Shown here in pieces: positions 10,224 through 21,726 of a stretch of 64,000 nt of DNA. Within the stretch, counting starts at the first letter, position 1; each line of letters begins with the position of its first letter. Source of the stretch: Stagonosporopsis chrysanthemi (taxonomy: Eukaryota; Ascomycota; Dothideomycetes; Pleosporales; Didymellaceae). The notes beneath the pieces were generated by a model that made no database searches, was not told the origin of the DNA, and saw only the letters and a list, made by a program, of their open reading frames with translations. Location of the stretch: contig JAFISE010000130.1 of assembly GCA_022560025.1 (NCBI GenBank), positions 19,810 to 83,809 of the forward strand, written 5' to 3'. The position numbers were made by a program, and so were the translations under genes.

Positions 10224-13200
10224 ATGCGCCGCCTCAGTGTATATCGCCTCGCCAGGCGGCCGGTCGCGCCCCATGCCCTCCTACGGCGCCGGCGCGCATC
10301 CTCATGGCCCGTCCACCTCAAGACGCGCACTCGTGCAGCCGCCGAGATCAGGCTCGAAACGCTCACAGCCAAATGGCAGCCGCACTGGGACCAGCTGGCC
10401 GCGGCCAAACAAGAGCCCGCGCCGACCAAGGGCAAGGCATACGTGCTGCCCATGTTCCCATACCCTTCGGGCACACTGCACCTGGGCCACCTCCGCGTCT
10501 ACACCATCTCCGATGCCCTCTCCCGCTTCAAGCGCATGCAGGGCCACGACGTCCTGCACCCCATCGGCTGGGATGCCTTTGGCCTGCCTGCCGAGAACGC
10601 CGCCCTCGAGCGCGGCGTGCACCCTGAGAAGTGGACGCTGCAGAACATCGAGGCCATGAAGTCGCAGATGATGCTCATGGGCGGTCGCTGGGACTGGCAT
10701 GCTGTATGTTATATAGTTACATATCTACATATATATCCTACAACCGCAGCTGACACCACCCCCCGCAGGAGATTCGCACATGTGACCCCGCCTTCTACAA
10801 GCACACCCAGCGCATCTTCCTCATGCTCCACGAGCGCGGCCTGGCCTACCAGGCCAAGTCCCTCGTCAACTACGATCCCGTCGACAAGACCGTCCTCGCC
10901 AACGAACAAGTCGACGCCAATGGCTGTTCCTGGCGATCAGGCGCCAAGGTCGAGAAGCTCATGCTCAAGCAGTGGTTCTTGAAGATCAAGGACTTCCAGC
11001 AGCCTCTGCTGGACGACTTGAACACCCTGGCCGAGAATGGCAGATGGCCTGAGAAGGTCCTTGCCATGCAGAAGAACTGGATCGGCAAGTCAGAAGGCAC
11101 AAAGCTCTGGTTCGACATCGAGGCGAACAGCAGTGACACGCAATTCGAGCCTGTCCATGTCTTCACCACACGGGCTGACACGCTGTTTGGCGTGCAGTAC
11201 ATTGCTCTTTCCTTGTCCCATCCCATTGTGAAGCGCCTGTCTGCAACAGACGAGGCGCTGCGACACTTCATCTCACGCGCAAAAGACCTACCTCTTGACA
11301 CAAAGGAGGGGTATCGCCTTCCGAATGTCGTCGCTCGCAATCCGCTCGCTCAGGTCATGGGAACGAGCCACTCGTCCGTTCCAGTCTATGTGGCTCCTTA
11401 TGTGCTTGACGACTACGGCTCAGGCGCCGTCATGGGCGTGCCAGGCCACGACACTCGCGACCATGCCTTCTGGAGAACAAATGCAGGGGACGAGCCTATC
11501 AGGACCGTCGTAACCGAGAAACTAGGCTCGCCAGCCTCGCAGCTGTTGCCTGGTGACAAAGACGGCTCAGTCTTCACTGCTAGAGGTTTTGTAGCCGCCG
11601 ACATACCCGAGTTTGCCAACATGCCCTCGAAGAAAGCCGTGAAGCTCATGGTCAAGAAGCTCCGGGACTCGGGCAAGCGTGCCGAGCAGACTGACAACTG
11701 GCGCCTTCGAGACTGGCTCATCAGTCGACAGCGGTACTGGGGCACGCCAATACCTATCATCCACTGTCATTCATGTGGCCCAGTGCCCGTTCCTGAGACC
11801 AATCTGCCTGTCCAACTGCCGAATCTGCCTGATAGCTTCTTCCAAGGTAGATCTGGCAATCCTCTTGACGAGGATGAGAACTGGAAAAAGACTTCATGTC
11901 CAAAGTGCGGCTCGCCAGCTGAGCGCGAAACTGACACCATGGACACTTTCATGGATTCTTCCTGGTACTTCTTCCGGTTCCTGGACCCGAGGCACGAAAG
12001 CGGGCTTGTAGATCACCAAAAGGCGAATGAAGGGATGCCAGTCGACCTCTATGTCGGTGGTGTCGAACATGCCATCTTGCATCTCCTGTATGCTCGTTTC
12101 ATCTCGAAATTCCTCGCTACAACGTCCACCTGGACGGCTGGCAATCTGGTCCAGGGTGAACCCTTCAGGCGACTTGTCACACAGGGCATGGTACACGGTC
12201 AAACCTTTACAGATCCCGAGACAGGCCGATTTTTGAAGCCGGACGAGGTTGATACGGCCACGCCGGGAAAGCCCAAAATCAAAGCGAGTGGCCTGGTCCC
12301 TACTGTCAGCTACGAAAAGATGTCCAAGAGCAAATACAACGGCGTCGATCCTGGGGCCACGATCGCAAAGTACGGCGTGGATGCCACTCGCGCGCACATG
12401 CTCTTCCAAGCACCAGTCACTGACGTGCTCGAATGGGACGAGCAGAAAATCACTGGTGTCCAACGATGGCTCCAGAGGGTCATCCGCCTGTCCAGCGCAC
12501 ACTGGTTCCCCGACCAAGAGCTGGAGAAATTCATCCCGTCCAAGAACATTGACGAAGATCTCCGCAGCATCGTCACCCGTTACTACAACACGAAGAAGAA
12601 GGCAACCACAATTGAGAACCAAGCTGAGCTGATCGCCGCCCTGCAAGTCGACGAAGCAAAGCTCTGGACAAAAACACAGCAAACCATCGCAAGCGTCACA
12701 GATTCCTACTCAGAGACCTTCTCCCTCAACACCATCATCAGCGACCTTATGACCCTCACCAACCTCCTCTGGGACGCCCCGCACGCCTCCGAACTCACCG
12801 CCTGGCTCAAACACGCCGCCCTCATCCACCTCCTGCGCATGCTCGCCCCGATCGCCCCCGGCGTCGCCGAAGAAGCCTGGCACAACCTGCACACCCACAC
12901 CTACAACCCCCACAAGCGCAACCTCGCCTTCCCCGCTTCCGTCTTCACCGCGGGCTTCCCCACGCCGGAAACAGACATCATCCCCCACCTCAACCCGCTC
13001 AGCACGTGCGTCGTCCAAGTCGACGGCAAGCGCAAGTTCGAGCTCGAGATCCGCAAAGCAGCGGCCCAGCTGCCGCACAACCAGCGCATGAAGGACGTAG
13101 TGGATATTGTGCGCCAGATTGCACAGAGCGAGGCGGGCGCTGAGTGGCTCGACAGAGAGAGGGGCCGGTTGTGGGCGATGAGCGGGAGTAAAACGGCGCA

Positions 13201-13342
13201 TCCCGTGCACGAGGATGTGCCTGAGGATTGGAAGGTGGTTGTCGTCGGGCGGAAGCTGGTCAACTTTGTCAGCCCGAAGAAGGAGCGCAGGGGGAAGGGG
13301 GCACAGGGGGTGGCTGCTGAGAATGGTGCGCAGGCGGGCTGA
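10224..13342 (+). CDS. NAM2: Leucyl-tRNA synthetase, mitochondrial
   Basis: Class I synthetase charging mitochondrial tRNA-Leu. Exons 10224..10703 and 10769..13342; the intron 10704..10768 (GTATGT...CCGCAG) joins RWDWHA to EIRTCDPAFYKHTQRIF. An earlier acceptor at 10749 would break this alignment. The product is 1,017 residues. An Arg-rich presequence covers roughly residues 1-40. The HIGH signature is HLGH at 86-89 (PYPSGTLHLGHL) and KMSKS is at 677-681 (YEKMSKSKYNG). Between them lies the CP1 editing domain with its Thr-rich motif near FTTRADTLFG, and a cysteine pair (HCHSCG, CPKCGSP) that may bind zinc. The C-terminal anticodon-binding helices end with Lys/Gly-rich residues. Yeast Nam2 also aids group I intron splicing; whether this one does is unknown. 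Confidence 0.95.
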
Positions 13343-13538
13343 GCGGTGTCTGCTCTGGACGATATCTGTCATCCCCGTCGCGTCTTGAAAACAAAGCACG
13401 GCACGACGGTCCTCTGCAGTACCCATACACCACAATCTCCACACCCACCATCGCCCACCTCCAGCGTCGTTGCAGTAGCTCGGACGAGAACGATCAACGT
13501 CCCCCCTCCCCCTATGTAGCATAATCTCATGTATGTAA

Positions 13539-13556
13539 CCCCCCCCCCCCCCCCCC
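13539..13556. repeat. Poly-C run, 18 nt
   Basis: Eighteen consecutive C residues in the NAM2 3' flank. On the other strand this is a G18 run able to form G-quadruplex structures. Run length may be imprecise in sequencing. Confidence 0.9.
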
Positions 13557-13916
13557 TTACGTAGCAAAATCCCATGTACAATAGAAACAACGCAGGACGC
13601 ACATCCACTGCTTTCTATATCCAAACGCAGCACCACCCTTAATCTACTTGAAAATATGAAAAAACATATATGCGATGTATACGTCCGCCCTAGCCCAAAA
13701 AGATAAAGATCGGTGGAGTGGTGATCGCATCTCTTTCCGGCGCAAGTACATACAGCTTACAGAGCTACCCTAGGCTGAAGGGCCCCGCGTAGTCGTTCAG
13801 ATAAGTGCGAAGGAAATGTGGGTCGGATATCGTAGACAGAGGAGAGAGGTGTAGTTGTTGTGCGACTTGGGGTGTGCATCATACCGTTCAGAACCGCTGG
13901 GTCGCGCCAGGTGGTT

Positions 13917-13931
13917 GGGGGGGGGGGGGGG
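13917..13931. repeat. Poly-G run, 15 nt
   Basis: Fifteen consecutive G residues, complementary to the C18 run 360 bp upstream, so the two could pair as a long-range hairpin in single-stranded DNA. Confidence 0.9.
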
Positions 13932-14352
13932 TGATCGTTTAGGTGAACGATAGATCCATAGCTGTAGGCTACAGTACAACTCCTACAGCAAATTCACTAA
14001 ATCTTCTTTGTGCAGACATGTAGTGTTAGTACTCTCTATTCTCTAGGCTGTTAAAGCTGAGTTCTAGTTGTGTTCTGCAGTGATTATTGTATGCGCGCAC
14101 TGAAGATTGGGTCAGGAAGGGCATTGTGTGTAAATCTGATCGACCAAAAGATGGAGCTCCTTTGTACCATCGGCACTAATTAGCCTTGACCAAAAAAGAA
14201 AAACAAAAAACGACCATCCCGTCCCGCTCCGTCCGATCCGTCCGATCCCCTCCAACAACATCTACATCACTACATCCATCACTCACGTCCATCGTTACAT
14301 TGTATATGTATACCCTTGGTTCCAAAGTCTCCATCAAAAAAAATTACCAATC

Positions 14353-14459
14353 TCCGGTATAGTCCAGAGGCTAGGATATTCCGCTTTCAATCCCGATCTA
14401 CCCCTGTGTAGCGAACTGAAGTTACCGGAAAGACCCGGGTTCGATTCCCGGTACCGGAA
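14353..14459 (+). tRNA. tRNA-Glu (anticodon TTC) with 35-nt intron
   Basis: The mature tRNA is 14353..14389 joined to 14425..14459. Acceptor stem TCCGGTA pairs with TACCGGA over all 7 bp, with discriminator A at 14459. D-stem GTCC/GGAT has an 8-nt loop; anticodon stem TTCCG/CGGAA; loop CTTTCAC with anticodon TTC at 14386..14388; variable loop AGAC; T-stem CCGGG/CCCGG with loop TTCGATT. The intron 14390..14424 follows position 37, the canonical site for nuclear tRNA splicing endonuclease. The B box GGTTCGATTCC is near-consensus. The fold resembles eukaryotic tRNA-Glu. Encoding of CCA is absent, as expected. Confidence 0.95.
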
Positions 14460-14477
14460 AGCCATTAAAATGCTTTG

Positions 14478-14484
14478 TTTTTTT
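14478..14484 (+). terminator. RNA polymerase III T-run terminator
   Basis: Seven T residues begin 19 nt after the tRNA discriminator base; a second run of nine T follows at 14488..14496. T runs of this length stop RNA polymerase III. Confidence 0.85.
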
Positions 14485-15616
14485 GAGTTTTTTTTTGGGT
14501 GTTGGGATGGTCCTGGTGCCGGGCGAGGGGGAATGAGGGAGAGGGGATAAAGCGGGGGATCGGCGGGATGGTATTGTGCATCTGGAGGGATTTGATTGTT
14601 TTTTGCTGTGGGCTTTGAAGGGGTGAGGAGTGTGGTGGTGAATAGCACGTGATGATGGTGTTTTGGCTTGGGTGTAATCTGGACTCCGTGAGATTGTATG
14701 TCGGCCCTATCCATCAAATTATATATGAGTAGACATATTTCCTTTGTCATCGGTCCCCCCAAATTCTCACATGGAGCCGCTGTCCGGACCACATCGGACA
14801 GTCACGTGTCCGCTCATCTGTCGGTCATGTCCGCCAGTCAATTCAACCAAACCCACTGCGTTGAACTGCACGTTGTATTTCCATATTTGATTACCTCCTC
14901 ACTGCGTCTCGCCCATCACGCCCAAGCGCAACATCTGTCGTATTAGGCACTCCCCGCCGTCCGCCAATCTCAGCCACCAACCATCTCTCACCCTCCCCAC
15001 TCCCACTCTCCCACTTCCACATGCAACACACCCCCCTGTCCCCGCGAAAACCTGAATTCCAGAAATCCCCAAATTGCGGCCGAAGCCCAGCCAAGTAAAA
15101 TGCAAATAAAGAGACACGCCGGATGTATGAGAAAGAAAAAAACACTCGCATAGGTAGCTCGGAAATTGAGGGGAGGGGAGGGGGTATTGCGCAAGAGCAA
15201 ATTGCGTTTCGCGGGCGCAGGTCCCAGTCCTGCCTGCGCGCCATCTCCCTACGTCGAACTGTGCGGGCGACTGTGCGTTCGAGGTGCGCCTGCGCACCGA
15301 TAAGCCTGGCTGTGGCTGAGAAAGGGTCATGGAACCGAGATGAGCCTGCAACGTATGATATCAGCGCGGGAAGTGGTGGGCTCGAGCAGTAGTAGTGGTG
15401 AGGGATCAAGCGCTGCTCTCTCCGACGGTGCGACATGCCACAGCGACGATGCTCGGTGCGTGGAGCAGAAGGGACGGAGAGGTGGCTGTGCAAGCAAGCC
15501 CGTATCCAGCCACGTACCTGGGGGGATCCCTGTGCGCGTCGCTCGTATTGCTTGCCCCGGGAAGCAGCAGGCCACATCGAACATGCATGGTCGCCTGGAT
15601 GCGGAAGCGTGCGGAT
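14485..15616. other. Intergenic, no gene seen
   Basis: About 1.1 kb between the tRNA and the small zinc-knuckle gene. Overlapping open frames on both strands lack motifs and have poor starts. The one structured item is a cluster of TGTCCG motifs at 14781..14833. Confidence 0.6.
14781..14833. promoter_or_regulatory. Cluster of four TGTCCG motifs, one inverted
   Basis: TGTCCG at 14781, its reverse complement CGGACA at 14795, and TGTCCG again at 14807 and 14828. The first two form an inverted repeat with an 8-nt spacer; a CACGTG E-box overlaps at 14804..14809. CGG half-sites in such arrangements are typical Zn2Cys6 activator targets, but no recognised gene starts nearby. Confidence 0.35.
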
Positions 15617-15763
15617 TCAGTTCGTGTGAATCGCGCCTGATCCTTCGCAGACATGGCACTTGAGTGTGCCGTCTCGTTTGCAGCCGGTACAGTTCTTGCC
15701 CGTGCCGTTGCACTCATCGCATTTGACGGTGCCGAGGCCCCGGCAGGTTGGGCATTCCTTCAT
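15617..15763 (-). CDS. 48-residue DnaJ-type zinc-knuckle protein
   Basis: A single-exon frame of 48 residues between ATG at 15763 (CACCATG context) and TGA at 15617. It contains four CxxC units in regular spacing: CPTCRGLG (4-11), CDECNGTG (15-22), CTGCKRDG (25-32) and CHVCEGSG (36-43). Three match the DnaJ central-domain consensus CxxCxGxG and the third is degenerate. In DnaJ/Hsp40 four such motifs bind two zinc ions and contact unfolded substrate. Here there is no J domain and no room for any other domain. A minus-strand TATATATAAA lies about 225 bp upstream. I infer a free-standing zinc-binding protein, perhaps a chaperone or disulfide-type factor like plant BSD2; I do not recognise a named fungal gene. 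An unseen extra 5' exon cannot be excluded. Confidence 0.72.
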   Translation of the reverse strand: MKECPTCRGLGTVKCDECNGTGKNCTGCKRDGTLKCHVCEGSGAIHTN

Positions 15764-18700
15764 GGTGCGTGGGCGTGTGTTGAGGTTGGTGGGAGAAGAT
15801 GGTGTAGGTGAAGGTGAGTCGCAGCAACGTGCCGATCAACAGCAGCGAGCGATGAACTGTTAAAGGAGTGACTCGAGTAAGCAAGGCAACGTCGAAGAGT
15901 AAGTTTGCAGGGACCACGATGTGATGATGCAGCTGGCAGGTCGGTTTCGAAACAACAACGCAACCCTCAATCTATGCCAGGGTCTTTATATATAATCTCC
16001 CGCGCGCGTTGCGCACAGGTCCGGTCCGCTCGCTACCACGCTCAATCCTGCTTGTGAACACAACAGTGAAGCGCGCTGCTTGCCCTACTCAGCCACAGGC
16101 TCAGACAGCTCCAACAGCAGCTCACGGCTCACCTAGCGGGCTCAACACGAGAAATCACTCACGGCGTGATATCCAAGCAGATGGTCGGTCCAGCTTGGCG
16201 GGAAGATGATGTTGACGCAGGGCCCTCTTCATCTCGTTTTGATCCGAGCGCGTACATGTACAGACCACTCTGTGCGCTGCAGCAGTCGACAGCATGCTGT
16301 GGATCCAGGGCGCAAGACGCCTAGGAAGCTTGGCTGTTCAACCTACTCAAACACCGCTACGGCACCGCCACAACCGGTATCCAGCGCCGTGCGTACGACG
16401 GTGCCGGCCGTGCCATTCTGATCCGCATGTATCAGCACGGCAGACCGCAGTACCAAACGGCTGAAGCTCATTTCTCGGTCTTCTAGCGCGTTTCCCATTG
16501 TTCTGCGCCCGCGAATCACGTTGCTGATCCGGATCCTGCCCGGGTTCATGCATGAGCCGAAGCAGCTTCCCCTCTCGAGCAAACGCTCAGGGCGCGACAG
16601 GTGTCTTGCTCGAGCCCGTGATGTGGCCGCCTGGGTGTGCGTGAGCAGGCCAATGTGCCCTCTGCCACAGACCACGTTCCTCCGCGACTGGACGTGAAAG
16701 CCTCCACGCGACACCGCCCAAGACATTTGCTGGAAGAGGCCGCACACACGTGGAAGCTGCAAGGTCGTTGGCATGGGGTGGGTAGGGCTGAATTGTGGTT
16801 GGGCAAACCCGCGCTGCTAGCGCATGCATCGGGACATAAAGACGGACGACGCTGCATTAATTTGACGGCGCGCGCGGGAGTCCTGTTTCAGGCAGCGACG
16901 GATTGCTGTCGAAACTGCCTTGGCCGCCGTGCAGCGATGATACGAAGCAGATTCCCGCACAATCACTGGTGGGTTGTGGTGGTGGAACCCAGCGATTCTT
17001 CGTACCCGTCGTACTCTGAAACGAGCCACTTCGATGGTGGCTTGAAGCCACTTGTGTAATCCGCTGGTTCCTGCACAGCCTCGAATCCTTCCGCCGCTAG
17101 TACAGCTCGCTTCCACGCAGCTTCGTATTCGTTCTACACAACAAATGGACGAACTGAGGTTCGTCCGGTAGGAGTCAGGAGTAAGGAGTAGTGGCCGTAT
17201 AGGACCGGCTGATCCCTATTGTAAGCGTGTGCTATGAGTGGAGCGTCAGGTAATAGCCAGCAGCTTAGGTCCAGTCAAGCACCGCCACATGGATCCTCTG
17301 TGGTATTCCGTGATCTGACAAGGATTGGTCGCCGCCAGACGCACAGCGCTGACACTTGCATGTCGTGCTGTGCACCAGGCACCGGTCGATGTTTGTGGCC
17401 TGAGGCATACAGGGCTAGTCGTTCGACTACTTCAGCTTTTGGTAGTCTCAAGATCTTCGATTCAGTGGTTGGGAATGTGCCTGCGCAGCGGTCCGCGTCA
17501 CCTAGTACGCGGTACTTCATGATGGGATCATGTTGTGGCCGTCGATCAGATGGCAGAACAGTCTAGTAATGTTACACATATCCGATGTAAACAAAATACC
17601 TTCGATCCATGAGATTTTCGATGCTGTGTCGAAGAAGAGGTGCTCAAGAGTTGAGTCGTCTTCGTCTTAGGGTCGTGATGAATAAGCCCGTAGAGGCAGT
17701 ACTCACTCACATAGTAGAACGAAGAAGCAACTACAAGTGACATGGCTCAAGTCATGTTGTCAAAAATCAACGGTCGGAGTATCATCTTATCCTGAGGCTG
17801 ACTATATTCGCTTGCGACCAGAAGACATTTAGTATTTTCCTTGAAAAGCTTTCAGATATGCCTCCAAGAGCACGTTGGAAAGCTAACCACTTGGCACGGA
17901 GACAACACAGACGGCGCGCGCCGGTCGAATGACTACAGCAATGGAATCTGCTGTGAAATCCAAATGCGGTAACCCGGCGCTGGTGCATTATAGCAGTGGC
18001 ATTCGCTCGCGTGACGCCTCCAACGCTATACAAGCTCGCTCATGCATTGTTGGTATAGTGTCAAAGCAACCAGTTTGAAGTTGTCATTATGTGACGGACA
18101 AAGATCAGCACCCTCGATCTTCTCCATGGCGCGGTTGAGCTTGCTGATCAGTCTTGACAACTGCAGGTGGAACTGTCTTCTCATCACTTTGCTATGACGC
18201 ATCAACATCTGTCGCTGTGCCGGTGCCAGGGGGCAAGTAGGCGGTTCGTGCCATCTCAGGAGAATGTTCCGAAGCAAGTAGTCCGAGTTCAAGTTCCCGC
18301 GCACCGTTGCAGAACGGCTTGACGATGGTGGGAAAGGCGCGGGGAGAACCAAGATTGCGCTGCGCTAAACTCGCAGACGCACCGAGAATCGACCTCCACC
18401 CCCGCACGCCTTGCCTTGGCCGACTGCGCTTCCCCCCCGGCTTGTATTTCGCGATATACGCCCTCATCCTTTCTATGATAGAGCAGCATGTTTCACATAG
18501 ACCTTTGCGGCAATGGACAAATTCGCAAGAGCTGGGACATGAGAAATTGAGCTCCACAGTGTTGATCTTTGCACAGGCATCGAAGTGTCAACCACAAGTG
18601 CTAACTGTCTGCCTTATTCTTGTCCAACCTTGGCCGAATCTTGTCAGGTCAACAGTCAGCCTTGGACAAGACAACGAACCCTCTTGGCCGCTGAGGCAGA

Positions 18701-19032
18701 CCTGTGTCCAACGAGGGAATTCCTGCGCCAACTCTAATCCGCATGAGACCTGCGCTCCCAACCACCGATGTCACCCTCGATGGTGCATTCCTTGGCTGGT
18801 CATCGGCGTTGCCGCTGAAGGTTATGGAAAAGATGCTCGCGGGATTAGCGCTGCAATATGGAAAACAGACCAGGCTGTCGGGCGTATTTGTGTGTCCTTG
18901 GGCACACTGTTCAGCAGGTCTTCACGACTATTTAGTTGGCGGTCCTCTCCCCAGCTGTGCGCTTGCCGCACGTCCGATTTTCTCCCTCTTTCTGTGGACC
19001 TCGAGTGAGCTTGATCTCAGAAGCCTCGCACT
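15764..19032. other. Gene-poor 3.3-kb region
   Basis: No conserved protein, tRNA or clear transposon was found. Open frames of 60-140 codons occur on both strands and overlap one another without splice logic. A pair of adjacent minus-strand frames at about 18026-18557 looks slightly protein-like but has no recognised domain. The segment before 19033 should contain the promoter of the sugar transporter. Confidence 0.55.
15985..15994 (-). promoter_or_regulatory. TATA box, putative, for zinc-knuckle gene
   Basis: TATATATAAA on the minus strand, 222 bp upstream of the ATG at 15763. It would imply a leader of roughly 190 nt. A TGACTC (15869..15874) lies between. Both are motif matches only. Confidence 0.4.
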
Positions 19033-21410
19033 ATGGTAGACCCAAGCGTTGGCAAGCCGGAAGGTGTTACGCACCGCAATGACATCGATGAAGCTCGCCG
19101 TTCATCGGTGGCAAGTGTCAATTTAAACAAGAATGTCGATGCGAAGTAGGGAGTTAGTCTTTGAAGTACAAGGAGTATTCTGACGGTGTTTCCAGAGTGT
19201 CAAACCCTCTGACTGGCGTTCCTCATGAGATCTTGATGCGCGATGTCGAGGACTTCGCACGTGAACATGACCTCGAGGAAATCATCGAGCATCTCAAGAA
19301 GGGTGCTTTGGTCGCGCAAGATCCGCATGGATATGACAACATTGAGATGCTTGTCGAAGAAGACAGACAACATCTTCGCTTTGAGCAGGAGCATAAGTGG
19401 AAGCACCCTCTCCAGCTATACATCACAATCATAGTATGCTCTATTGGTGCTGCGGTGCAGGGCTGGTAAGTGCTCGACTGGCCTTGCCTTGTCATCGTAC
19501 TAAACTCGATCAACAGGGATCAAACCGGATCCAACGGCGCGAACCTATCCTTCCCCGTCGAGTTCGGTATCGGCGAAGGTGACACAGAAGGCAGTCCCAA
19601 CCGATGGAACCACAATCTGCTTGTTGGTCTTGTCAACGCTGGTCCATATATTGGGAGTGCGCTCATCGGCTGCTGGGTCAGTGACCCTTGCAACTACTAC
19701 TTCGGCCGCCGTGGGACCATCTTCATATCCGCTGTCTTCTGCGTGCTTACTCCTATTGGCGGAGCACTCAGCCAGACTTGGGAGCAGTTGCTCATCACTC
19801 GCATTCTCATGTAAGGATATTGGCTAGACTTGTAGCTCAGGAACTGACTATGACAGGGGCATTGGTATGGGTCTCAAAGGATCGACGGTGCCGATCTTCG
19901 CTGCCGAGAATTCTCCTGCTCGAATTCGTGGTGCGCTGGTGATGAGTTGGTAAGTCGGCGATGGTCAAGAAGGAGAATTGATTCACTAAGGGTATCAGGC
20001 AAATGTGGACTGCTTTCGGTATCTTCTTGGGTTACTGCGCCAACTTGGCTGTGTACCAGGTCCCTGTAATTGCCTGGCGCCTCCAGATTGGTTCTGCCTT
20101 CATCCCAGCCGTAGTAAGTAGCTCCCTTCACGTTAGAAAGATTCTAGTACTGATAACTGCAGCCTCTCACCATCGGCATCTTCTTCTGTCCCGAGGTTTG
20201 TGAAAGTCTCCAAGCCCTGATATTATGTATACTGATTCACATACAGTCACCTAGATGGTTGATCAAGAAGAACCGCTACCGCAAGGCCTGGCAATCCCTG
20301 TTGCGACTTCGCTTCAGTCCCGTCCAAGCAGCGCGCGATCTCTACTACATTCACGCACAGCTTCAAGTTGAAGCTCAGATCATCGGAAAATCCAACTACT
20401 TCCAGCGCTGTATGGAGCTGTTCACCATCCCTCGAGTCCGCCGCGCCACTCTAGCCTCGTTCGTCGTCATGATTGCGCAGCAGATGTGCGGAAGTAGGTG
20501 TCCCCTCGCCCAAGATATCCAAACGCGAAACTGACCAAGGCCAGTCAATATCATCGCCTTCTACTCCAGCACCATTTTCCGCCAGGCAGGAGCCTCGGAG
20601 CGCGAAGCCCTGATCGCCTCCTTCGGCTTCGGGCTCGTCAACTTCGTCTTTGCTTGGCCTGCAATCTGGACCATTGACACTTTCGGGCGCCGAAGCCTGC
20701 TCCTCTTCACCTTCCCACAGATGGCATGGTCTCTGCTCGCGACGGGCTTGTGTTTCCTGATTCCCAAGAGCAGTCCAGCACATCTCGGTCTGATCGCTAT
20801 GTTCATCTACATCTTCGCTGCGTTCTACTCGCCCGGAGAAGGTCCGGTGCCTTTTACGTACAGTGCGGAGTGCTTCCCCCTCACGCATCGTGAGGTTGGC
20901 ATGGTAAGGGCCCCAGACTTTCAACTCACAAAGTACTACCACTGACGCTTATGTAGGGCTGGGCTGTCGCGACCTGCTTGTTCTGGGCTGCTGTGCTCTC
21001 CATCACGTTCCCGCTAATGCTGTACGCCCTCACTCCGCTGGGTGCGATCTGCTTCTATGCCGGCCTGAACATCATTGCGTTCTGCATGATCTTCCTGTGG
21101 TTACCGGAAACGTAAGTCCTCTTCCTCCTTACCACTAATAACGACCTTACTCATGTCTCGCAGTAAGCAACGTACCCTCGAGGAACTGGACTACATCTTC
21201 GGTGTGCCCACGCGAAAGTTCATCGCGTACAACTTCCGCGTTGCGCTTCCTTGGTGGTGGAAGCGCTGGGTTCTTCTCGACAAGTCTGCCAAGCTCGCAC
21301 CGCTGTACACTTTTGATGGGGTTGAGGGACATTATCAGACGGGCTATGGGACTGAGACAAGGAGGGTGGGAAGTACAGAGAAGGCCGAGACTGAGACGAG
21401 GGAGTTGTAG
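19033..21410 (+). CDS. MFS sugar transporter
   Basis: Twelve-helix sugar:H+ symporter-type carrier of the major facilitator superfamily. Ten exons: 19033..19145, 19196..19465, 19517..19810, 19857..19949, 19999..20113, 20163..20195, 20247..20493, 20545..20903, 20957..21111, 21164..21410. All nine introns are 46-53 bp GT-AG and the sum is exactly 642 codons (641 residues). Exon 6 is only 33 nt and encodes PLTIGIFFCPE, which leads into the family signature PESPRWLIKK across the next junction. Other signatures are GRRGTIF after helix 2, GFGLVNFVF, DTFGRRSLLLF and LPETKQRTLEELDYIF at the end of helix 12. A long polar N-terminus (~100 residues) precedes helix 1. Substrate cannot be read from sequence; hexose, disaccharide and polyol carriers share this layout. 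It is convergent with an AA9 LPMO. Confidence 0.93.
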
Positions 21411-21726
21411 TTTGATGCACGTGAGCTGGGGAAGCAAGGCTCATTGTAGACCGATCGTAAGATTATGAATACGTTTTTGTGATGTGATGCAAGGAGTAGG
21501 CTAAGAGGCTCGAGGAGAGTAATATAAGACGAGCAGAGTAGTACATCAATTAACGAATCAAGCCAAGTCTTTAGCAGAATGAGTCACTTTGGAATGGAAG
21601 CAATGTGTACAGAACAATGAATGTGAGCCATTTCGACAATAGTAAGGGCTAGGTACAAGAACGGGAACACGTCATCTATTTCCAATCATCCATCAACATT
21701 GGCACATCACCAGACACACCGCAGAT
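21411..21726. other. Convergent 3' intergenic spacer
   Basis: 316 bp between the stop codons of the sugar transporter and the AA9 gene. It should hold both 3' UTRs. Nothing else is seen. Confidence 0.7.

Larger units (their letters stand above)
13343..14352. other. Intergenic, homopolymer runs, no protein gene seen
   Basis: The 3' flank of NAM2 contains an 18-nt C run and a 15-nt G run about 360 bp apart (listed separately) and AT-richer DNA with stops in all frames. No gene is supported before the tRNA at 14353. Confidence 0.7.

Noticed and set aside
14891..15577. 228-codon minus-strand frame upstream of the tRNA-Glu region
   Set aside because: Low-complexity Arg/Ser composition, overlapping frames on the other strand, and no homology signal.
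18026..18557. Two adjacent minus-strand frames resembling a possible regulator
   Set aside because: They are in different frames without a usable intron between them, and neither shows zinc-cluster or other known motifs.
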